Shown here one piece after another: positions 54,875 through 61,519 of a DNA stretch of 64,000 bases. The DNA is taken from contig NZ_JAFEWD010000010.1 in the NCBI RefSeq assembly GCF_017355855.1, positions 62,001-126,000 on the forward strand. Direction: 5' to 3'. How positions within the stretch are numbered: position 1 is the first letter of the stretch; every line of letters starts with the position of its first letter. The stretch is from Pedobacter sp. SYSU D00535. GTDB lineage: Bacteria > Bacteroidota > Bacteroidia > Sphingobacteriales > Sphingobacteriaceae. Below the pieces are notes generated by a model. That model was not told where the DNA came from, did no database searches, and saw only the letters and a list, made by a program, of their open reading frames with translations. The translations under genes were made by a program, and so were the position numbers.

Positions 54875-56083
54875 ATGAAAACGTTGAAAATTTTAATCAT
54901 CATTTTGATGATTACAGGGATGGCTTTGCCTCAAAAGTCCTTTGGTCAAGGTACAGCGACCGATATCCAGGGCCTGCAATCTGTGCTGGATCAGGTGTAC
55001 GACGATATGATTCCCCTTTGTAGTAAACTCATTGGTGTCGCCCGAGGAATAGCCGGATTTGCGGCGCTATGGTACATCGGAGCCAGAGTATGGAGGCAAA
55101 TCGCAGCTGCGGAGCCAATCGACTTCTACCCGCTGCTCCGACCCTTTGCTCTGGGAATGGCGGTAATACTTTTCCCTGCGGTACTATCAATGATGAATGG
55201 CGTTCTCCGACCTATTGTATCCGCTACCGGTGGTATGGTTAAAGATTCCAATAAAGCGATTGCTGCTCTACTAAAGAAAAAAGCGGATGCGATTAAGAAT
55301 AGCGACACCTGGAAAATGTATGTGGGTGAAGACGGCTCTGGCGACCGCGATAAGTGGTACAAGTACACCCATCCCGATAACTCCGGTGAGGAGGAAGGAG
55401 TGTTCGAAAGCATTGGCAACGACATCAGGTTCTGGATGGATAAGCAGTCTTACAATTTCAGAAACTCCATCAAGCAGTGGATGAGCGAAGTCCTGCAAGT
55501 TTTATACGAAGCCGCCGCTCTATGCATAAATACAATAAGAACTTTTTATCTCATTGTACTGGCAATCCTCGGGCCTCTGGTTTTTGGGTTCGCAGTGTAT
55601 GATGGATTCCAGCATACGCTAACGGTTTGGATCGCCCGATACGTGAATGTTTTCCTTTGGCTGCCGGTATCCAATATCTTCGGTTCCATTCTCGGGAAAA
55701 TTCAGGAAAACATGCTGAAGCTGGATATTTCACAGGTTGAAGGCTCCGGCGATACATTCTTCAGCTCGACCGATACGGCCTACCTGATTTTTATGGTCAT
55801 TGGAATCATAGGCTATTTCACAGTCCCGAGTATAGCCAACTATATAGTTCATGCAGGCGGAGGAAATGCACTTCTTCAAAAAGTAAACAGCCTGGTCAGC
55901 AATACCACTAACAGTGTACTATCAACCGCAAGCTCTGGTTCTGGAATGATAGCAGATACTCTTGGAGATCAAAGAGGAAGGATGACACAGGGAACGGCAG
56001 CCTTTTCAAATTCATCCGGGTATTTCCAGAACGGGAAAGACAATTCCTCAAAATTCCAGCACGATAAGCTTTCAGGAAATTAA
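54875..56083 (+). CDS. traJ: Conjugative transfer protein TraJ (VirB6-like)
   Basis: 402 residues with a signal peptide (ILIIILMITGMALPQKSFGQ) and several membrane helices: GIAGFAALWYIGARVWRQIA, LRPFALGMAVILFPAVLSMM, FYLIVLAILGPLVFGFAVYD and YLIFMVIGIIGYFTVPSIAN. This is the TraJ polytopic inner-membrane channel component. Size and position between the TraI-like genes and traK are typical. Confidence 0.9.
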   Translation: MKTLKILIIILMITGMALPQKSFGQGTATDIQGLQSVLDQVYDDMIPLCSKLIGVARGIAGFAALWYIGARVWRQIAAAEPIDFYPLLRPFALGMAVILFPAVLSMMNGVLRPIVSATGGMVKDSNKAIAALLKKKADAIKNSDTWKMYVGEDGSGDRDKWYKYTHPDNSGEEEGVFESIGNDIRFWMDKQSYNFRNSIKQWMSEVLQVLYEAAALCINTIRTFYLIVLAILGPLVFGFAVYDGFQHTLTVWIARYVNVFLWLPVSNIFGSILGKIQENMLKLDISQVEGSGDTFFSSTDTAYLIFMVIGIIGYFTVPSIANYIVHAGGGNALLQKVNSLVSNTTNSVLSTASSGSGMIADTLGDQRGRMTQGTAAFSNSSGYFQNGKDNSSKFQHDKLSGN

Positions 56084-56102
56084 CCTCTAAAACATCAATA
56101 CC

Positions 56103-56720
56103 ATGTTTCAACAACTCAAAAATATCGATACAGCGTTCCGACACGTCAGGACCTTCAGTATCATAATGGTTTTAGTCTGCATGCTTATTGCAGGCTTCTC
56201 CCTTGTAAAAAGCTATCAGGCAATTTCGACAGCTCAAAGCCGGATCTACATTCTGGCCAACGGAAAAATTCTGGAAGCGATTGCAGCGGAAAGAAAGGAT
56301 AATATTCAGGTAGAAGCGAAAGATCACGTGAAAACTTTCCATGAGTATTTCTTTTCTCTCGACCCGGACGATAAAGTGATAGAAGGAAACATAAGTAAGG
56401 CGATATACCTTGCCGACGGCTCTGCTAAGTCTCAATACGATAATCTGAAGGAGAACGGCTATTATTCCAACTTAATTTCCGCCAATATCAGCCAGGAGAT
56501 CCAGGTAGACAGTGTCCAGTTGGATGTCAATCAGTACCCTTATTTCTTCCGGTGTTTCGCTACTCAAAAACTGATCAGAGCCACATCTACTGCTACAAGA
56601 ATTCTGATCACGGAAGGATTTCTCAGAAACGTCACCAGATCCGATAACAATCCGCATGGATTTCTCATCGAGCGCTGGAAGACGATAAATAACAGGGATA
56701 CTACCGCTCAAAACCAGTAG
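56103..56720 (+). CDS. traK: Conjugative transfer protein TraK (VirB8-like)
   Basis: 205 residues. One N-terminal transmembrane helix (FSIIMVLVCMLIAGFSLVKS) and a periplasmic domain with HVKTFHEYFFSLDPDDKVIE, then ISKAIYLADGSAKSQYDNLK, highly typical of TraK. It bridges inner-membrane and outer parts of the channel. Nineteen bp after traJ; 2 bp before the traL-like gene. Confidence 0.93.
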   Translation: MFQQLKNIDTAFRHVRTFSIIMVLVCMLIAGFSLVKSYQAISTAQSRIYILANGKILEAIAAERKDNIQVEAKDHVKTFHEYFFSLDPDDKVIEGNISKAIYLADGSAKSQYDNLKENGYYSNLISANISQEIQVDSVQLDVNQYPYFFRCFATQKLIRATSTATRILITEGFLRNVTRSDNNPHGFLIERWKTINNRDTTAQNQ

Positions 56721-56722
56721 TC

Positions 56723-56947
56723 ATGCTATTTGTGAAAAACCTTAATGACCAAAAGCTAAGCCGCAAGCAGGAAGACCTGGCTCAAAGAATCGCTGAAAAG
56801 ATTATTAAACTTCAACTTTCGATAGCCGGATGGCTGAATGTTAAAACAGCAAATTTCTCGAAAGTTCAGAAAGAAATTTTCCTGCTTGTTATCAGCGCCT
56901 TTTTTGGCGCCATAAGCTTGTATCTCATCTTCCATTCAATCCAATAA
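56723..56947 (+). CDS. traL: Small TraL-like membrane protein
   Basis: 74 residues: a basic helical N-terminus (KLSRKQEDLAQRIAEKIIK) followed by one C-terminal transmembrane helix (EIFLLVISAFFGAISLYLIF). The place between TraK and TraM and the topology match TraL (DUF3989). Its short sequence makes the identification dependent on context. Confidence 0.75.
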   Translation: MLFVKNLNDQKLSRKQEDLAQRIAEKIIKLQLSIAGWLNVKTANFSKVQKEIFLLVISAFFGAISLYLIFHSIQ

Positions 56948-56970
56948 TTAATCATTTAAAATCAATAGCT

Positions 56971-58134
56971 ATGAAAAAGCAACTATCGGCGGAAACGCTA
57001 AGGAAACGGAAATTTTTAATGGTGTTGCCACTACTGGTATTTCCCTTTATGACGATGGCCTTCTGGGCATTAGGAGGAGGAAAAGGAATGCCTGACAAAG
57101 ACCTGGCGAAGCAGTCAAAAGAAGGATTTAACACGGATCTTCCGGATGCAAAGTTCAACCTGGAGGAGAAGAATGATAAATTCAGCATCTACCAGATTTC
57201 AGCGAGAGAGTCGGCAAACGCTGATGAAGAATCAGTTTTTAAAGGGCTTGCGTTTCCCGAAGACGCAGGCGCGGTTGATCCCAACGAACAGAAGATCAAC
57301 GAAAAGCTGGCACAAATCACCACTGAATTGAACCGAACTACACAATCGTCGGGAGAACCTTACTCCACAACTCGCATCGCTGCCAATCAACAAGCTTCCA
57401 ATATGGGTGCAGACGTAAACCGGCTTGAAAACTTAATGCAAAGCTTACAGGAAGGGAATGAGGATGATAAGGAAATGGCTCAACTAAACTCTATACTCGA
57501 AAAGGTACTTGAAATTCAAAATCCATCAAGGGTGCGAGAAAAACAAAAGGAGAATTTAATGGAGAGATCAACCGGAACTTTTTCTGTTCATGTAGCAGAC
57601 GGCCAGGAGGAGAAACAAGGTCTGTATGCTCTGGCCCGAAATATTAATGCCCAATATGCGGAAATCAGCGGAAACGCCATTGGAGCAACCATTCACCAGG
57701 ATCAGGAAATTGTAGCCGGTTCTGTAATAAAATTGCGTTTGCTGGACAGCATTTACGTTAGAGGTACGCTAATTCCGAGAAACGAGTTTGTTTACGGGAT
57801 TGCTTCTATTGATGATGAGCGTTTAAAGATCGATATCCCCACTCTCCGCTATAAAAATTCCATTCTTCCGGTCTCTCTTTCTGCCTTTGATCTTGACGGG
57901 CTGGAAGGTCTATACATTCCGGGAGCAATAACGCGTGATGCATCGAAAAAGGGAGTCGAGGAAGCAGTGCAAAGTTTGCAGATCATGACAATGGATCCCT
58001 CTGTATCTGCACAGGTAGCCGGTGCAGGAGTTCAAGCCGCAAAAGGTTTGTTCAGTCGCAAAGTCAAACAGGTACGAGTGAAGTTGAAGGCGGGATATCA
58101 GCTGCTCCTCAGAGATAATAGTCAACGAAACTAA
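56971..58134 (+). CDS. traM: Conjugative transfer protein TraM (VirB10-like)
   Basis: 387 residues. One N-terminal transmembrane helix (FLMVLPLLVFPFMTMAFWAL), a long polar and partly coiled-coil middle, then a C-terminal beta domain (GNAIGATIHQDQEIVAGSVI, then LDSIYVRGTLIPRNEFVYGI) typical of TraM. It spans the periplasm and connects to TraN. 23 bp after the traL-like gene. Confidence 0.93.
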   Translation: MKKQLSAETLRKRKFLMVLPLLVFPFMTMAFWALGGGKGMPDKDLAKQSKEGFNTDLPDAKFNLEEKNDKFSIYQISARESANADEESVFKGLAFPEDAGAVDPNEQKINEKLAQITTELNRTTQSSGEPYSTTRIAANQQASNMGADVNRLENLMQSLQEGNEDDKEMAQLNSILEKVLEIQNPSRVREKQKENLMERSTGTFSVHVADGQEEKQGLYALARNINAQYAEISGNAIGATIHQDQEIVAGSVIKLRLLDSIYVRGTLIPRNEFVYGIASIDDERLKIDIPTLRYKNSILPVSLSAFDLDGLEGLYIPGAITRDASKKGVEEAVQSLQIMTMDPSVSAQVAGAGVQAAKGLFSRKVKQVRVKLKAGYQLLLRDNSQRN

Positions 58135-58144
58135 TTCATCAGCT

Positions 58145-58930
58145 ATGAAAACATTCAAATCACTAATAATGCTGACATTGATCTGCATAGCGAATCTAGT
58201 CAGCGCTCAGGATACTGTTTATGTCAGCCACAATAAAACAACTGCAATAGAATTTCCTGCGAGGATTGCCAACCCGGTAAACGCCGGTCGTCATCTCATT
58301 GCTGCTGTTAAAGGTGATAATGTGCTTACTGTTAAAGCCTCAAAAGGCTTTCTCCCCTCCCAGATTCGTATAACAACAGAAGACGGGGAAGATTATCATT
58401 TCCCCGTCGCCTTCTCTTATGGCCGGGCTGGTCGGTTTTATCGTTTGGCTAACAGCCAGGAAACTGTAGCAGCAGATGCCCGACGGGAAACGCCAGAAGA
58501 AGAAGTCAGCTCAAAACTAGCATCAGGTAGAGTCCGAAATGTAGTGAGCAGCGACAGAAAGAGCAGAGTAAAAGCCGAACTCGGACAGATATCAGTGTTG
58601 GGAAATACTCTCTTTTATAAACTAAAAATCGAGAACAATTCCAGCATTAACTATGATCTCGATTTCGTCCGCTTCTACGTCCGGGATCTCAAAACCACGA
58701 AAAGGACAGTTACCCAGGAGCGGGAAATCTATCCAACGCAAGCCATTGGAGAATCAAAAAATACTATCACAGCCGGAGGCTCGGGACTTTATGTATTCAC
58801 CTTCGACAAGTTTCCACTTGCGAAAGGCCAGGCACTATTCACGGAGATTTACGAAAAGAACGGAGCCCGAAATTTGTACTTAAAAGTGAAAGCAAAGGAA
58901 AATGGTAAGGCGCGATTAATAAAGCAATAG
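58145..58930 (+). CDS. traN: Conjugative transfer protein TraN (DUF4138, VirB9-like)
   Basis: 261 residues with a signal peptide (LIMLTLICIANLVSAQ). The motif VYVSHNKTTAIEFPARIANP and the later NNSSINYDLDFVRFYVRDLK are typical of TraN/DUF4138, the outer part of the channel. It is 10 bp after traM. No TraO, TraP or TraQ follows, unlike CTnDOT. Confidence 0.93.
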   Translation: MKTFKSLIMLTLICIANLVSAQDTVYVSHNKTTAIEFPARIANPVNAGRHLIAAVKGDNVLTVKASKGFLPSQIRITTEDGEDYHFPVAFSYGRAGRFYRLANSQETVAADARRETPEEEVSSKLASGRVRNVVSSDRKSRVKAELGQISVLGNTLFYKLKIENNSSINYDLDFVRFYVRDLKTTKRTVTQEREIYPTQAIGESKNTITAGGSGLYVFTFDKFPLAKGQALFTEIYEKNGARNLYLKVKAKENGKARLIKQ

Positions 58931-58933
58931 AAG

Positions 58934-60019
58934 ATGGAATTCGATCATGAAAACGCTGCTAATCTGCGCGACTATTTTGAAAGTGAGTACTCGCAGGGGA
59001 AAAAGTGGTTTGCATACGCCCCCGACTCAGTCATTAAGGGAAAGTGGGATGTAAACTGCTTTTCCAGCCATCTGGATGCCCTGCAGTATGCTCATGATAA
59101 TACCTCCGCCTGGGAGATAATAGAAACCGGGTATGTGTCAGACGCTATCTATCACCTGAAAAAAATTTTAGATGTCAAACCAGCGCAGCATGAGGATAAA
59201 GACATTCAATACTCAAAATCAATAACATCTATGAATACGCAAAATTTAGAATTCCTTCAATCCAGCTTAAAGTATTTTGGATTCGGAGACAAACTTAACG
59301 AGGAGCTGAAGAAAAACATTGAACAACAAAAAGGAGAATTCCAGCTCCAGCTGCAGATTCCTCATTTCAATAACAAGATGAATTACACCCTCCATTTCAA
59401 AAAATCTGATTCCACAGAAATGTATTTCTTCAACCGAATGGATGCTAAACTGCAGAACGGAAAACCGGAGGAAGAAAAAAGCCAATCCTTTTATGTGAAT
59501 AAAGGGAACGGCATTACAGCAAAGGAGGCGTTTAATCTCTTGGAAGGCCGATCCGTTTTCAAAGACCTCATGAACAAAGAGGGGCAAAAGTACAGCGCAT
59601 GGCTCAAACTGGATTTTGAGAATGCGGATGATAAAGGCAATCACAAATTAAAACAGTTCAACGAGCATTACGGCTACGATCTGGAAAAGACCTTGGGTAA
59701 TTTTCCTATTAAGGAACTTGCTGATCCCGAACAAAAGAAACAACTCCTGGAGTCCCTCGAAAAAGGAAATGTGCAGCAAGTGACGATGAAGCAGGGTGAA
59801 AAAGAGCTGAAGTTCTTCATCGAAGCCGTCCCGCAATTCAAGAACATAAACGTTTACGATCAGAAGATGCATTCTGTAAGAAGGCAGAACGTTCAGATTT
59901 ACGGAAAGTCTGAATCAACCGGAGAAAAAGCCTCTCAAAAGCAAGCCCAAAAGAAGGATGCCGACCCGGAGCAGCCGAAGCAAAAGCAATCGCGTAAGCG
60001 AAAATTGTCTTTGTCGTAA
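58934..60019 (+). CDS. DUF3945-like protein at the end of the tra operon
   Basis: 361 residues starting 3 bp after traN. No signal peptide. The middle (about 135-310) has NYTLHFKKSDSTEMYFFNRM, GNGITAKEAFNLLEGRSVFK and YGYDLEKTLGNFPIKEL, a pattern seen in DUF3945/DUF4099-type proteins of Bacteroidota ICEs. The C-terminal 40 residues are a basic tail (KQKQSRKRKLSL) suited to nucleic-acid binding. Its function is not known; cytoplasmic and co-transcribed with tra. The operon's terminator follows at once. Confidence 0.75.
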   Translation: MEFDHENAANLRDYFESEYSQGKKWFAYAPDSVIKGKWDVNCFSSHLDALQYAHDNTSAWEIIETGYVSDAIYHLKKILDVKPAQHEDKDIQYSKSITSMNTQNLEFLQSSLKYFGFGDKLNEELKKNIEQQKGEFQLQLQIPHFNNKMNYTLHFKKSDSTEMYFFNRMDAKLQNGKPEEEKSQSFYVNKGNGITAKEAFNLLEGRSVFKDLMNKEGQKYSAWLKLDFENADDKGNHKLKQFNEHYGYDLEKTLGNFPIKELADPEQKKQLLESLEKGNVQQVTMKQGEKELKFFIEAVPQFKNINVYDQKMHSVRRQNVQIYGKSESTGEKASQKQAQKKDADPEQPKQKQSRKRKLSLS

Positions 60020-60024
60020 TCCAG

Positions 60025-60050
60025 GAGCCCGAGAGGGCTTCTTTAATTTT
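60025..60050 (+). terminator. Terminator of the tra operon
   Basis: GAGCCC-GAGA-GGGCTT forms a short GC-rich hairpin 5 bp after the last gene of the operon, followed by the T-rich CTTTAATTTT. It marks the end of the 10.5-kb transfer operon. Confidence 0.7.
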
Positions 60051-60109
60051 CATGCATTTTTTAATAAAAGCACAATTCTATATCTTAGTTATTCCATAAA
60101 CCTACTTAT

Positions 60110-60628
60110 ATGAAAAATATTCTAACCTGCTTACTACCAATCTTTATAATTGTATCCTGCTCATCGGAAAAGTTAGATCGTGAGAAAGCCTTGAAACTCT
60201 TGCAAGAGAGCCATCAATCCCAGTCTGCTACCTACAATATATTTGTTTCAGACCCTATGTACGCTAAAAGAATGCTTGATGCGGGATTGGAGAGCGAAGG
60301 TCTTTTAACTGTCCAACGGACGCAAAGTTTAGGGGATGCGGGAAAACCGCTGATCACGTTCACGGAAAGAGGAAAGACGTACCTGGTCCCGCAAACAGAA
60401 GAGGATAAAAAAGATAATATACAAAGGGTTAAAATAGCTGATGAGGCTATAGAAGAAGTTACCGGTATACAGATGTCAGATGGTGATAAAAAGGCTGTGG
60501 TGGAATATACGACCTCTTATAAGAACGTTACTCCGTTTGCGAAGCTGTCAAAAAGGAAGCTGGATGAAAAGGGCAGCCATAAGGCTAATTTTGTGTTGTA
60601 TGATGACGGGTGGAGAATGCAGAAATAA
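60110..60628 (+). CDS. Putative lipoprotein of unknown function
   Basis: 172 residues. Lipoprotein signal with lipobox IVSC (MKNILTCLLPIFIIVSCSSE). The mature protein is mixed alpha/beta and ends with KANFVLYDDGWRMQK. No family recognised. It is past the tra terminator and has its own likely promoter (TATCTTAG near 60081). It could be an envelope accessory of the element, for example entry exclusion or a pilus helper, but no motif supports a particular task. Confidence 0.65.
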   Translation: MKNILTCLLPIFIIVSCSSEKLDREKALKLLQESHQSQSATYNIFVSDPMYAKRMLDAGLESEGLLTVQRTQSLGDAGKPLITFTERGKTYLVPQTEEDKKDNIQRVKIADEAIEEVTGIQMSDGDKKAVVEYTTSYKNVTPFAKLSKRKLDEKGSHKANFVLYDDGWRMQK

Positions 60629-61184
60629 TATAAGCGCCATCATTTTCCGCAGTCCTAACTTATCTTTTTTGAAAGGAAATTAAGAATCACAAAATTCAAG
60701 TCAAGATAAAAATCACCCCTCGAAACTTCATTTTGGCTTTTGCTGAGGCAAAGTTATACCTCTTCAGCGAGCAAGGCCGTGCCCTTCAGGTTTCAACAAA
60801 AAAATCTCCAAACCTCCGCTTCGCTCCGGTTAGTATTTTTTTGCCGCAAAGCCTTGCCTCGCTCGCCCGCGCTCAAATATTTTGCCTCTATCGCAGCCAA
60901 ATGAGGCAATCTGCCGAAGTGATCTAATAAGGAAAAATTTAACAATTTTGTTGCTTGTCTGTGAGAAGAAGCGCGTTCTAGATTCAAAAAAGAGGGCAAC
61001 TTTACCTAGTATCAACTTTCAATTGATGCATCATCAAAGTTTCACCCGGTCTAGAGTCTTAACCAACTTAACCGGGAGAGTTGGACGAATTGAATCACGT
61101 GAGATCTTGAAGCGATATCAACCCTGATTAACACATCAAAACAATCCATACTTATCTGATATTTCAGTTATAAACTAAGTTCAA
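60629..61184. other. Non-coding stretch with structured GC-rich core
   Basis: No supported gene. Bases about 60730-60915 differ from the surroundings: GC-rich, with repeated CGCT/CGCTC strings (CCTCCGCTTCGCTCCGG, then GCCTTGCCTCGCTCGCCCGC) and two GAGGCAA copies. Short frames on both strands here have no family-like features. It may be a structural or replication/transfer element; the rest (60916-61184) shows nothing. Confidence 0.4.
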
Positions 61185-61517
61185 ATGGTCGACGTAGGAT
61201 ACGTAATAGGTAAAATAAGCGAAAGGATACCAGAGGCAGCGAGCCAGGAATTAAACGAGGCTGCAAACGGTGCAACCCCTCCAATAACGCCCGCGGTTAA
61301 ATCTGCTTTTATTGAAATTATCCGAGAGTTAAGTAACGAGGAGTTCGACCGTTTTCTTCAATACTTACTTCATATGGAACACCACATCACAACCACCAGT
61401 TCCTTTTACGGTACAGATGAGCCAGAAAAACTTCCGGAGGAGATAAGACAAAAGCTAATAAAGCTCGAATTTATTCAGAACGTGCGAGGTTGGTCCTTCT
61501 CAACATCAAAGGATTGA
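61185..61517 (+). CDS. Small hypothetical protein
   Basis: 110 residues, acidic, probably all-helical, no signal peptide (VGYVIGKISERIPEAASQEL, FIEIIRELSNEEFDRFLQYL). No family recognised. It converges on the ligase gene with only 2 bp between stop codons. The ATG at 61185 is the only sensible start. Confidence 0.55.
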   Translation: MVDVGYVIGKISERIPEAASQELNEAANGATPPITPAVKSAFIEIIRELSNEEFDRFLQYLLHMEHHITTTSSFYGTDEPEKLPEEIRQKLIKLEFIQNVRGWSFSTSKD

Positions 61518-61519
61518 TT

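Noticed and set aside
60733-61127. Short frames on both strands over the GC-rich block
   Set aside because: Overlapping frames on both strands, low-complexity basic products, no signal or domain; treated as non-coding.
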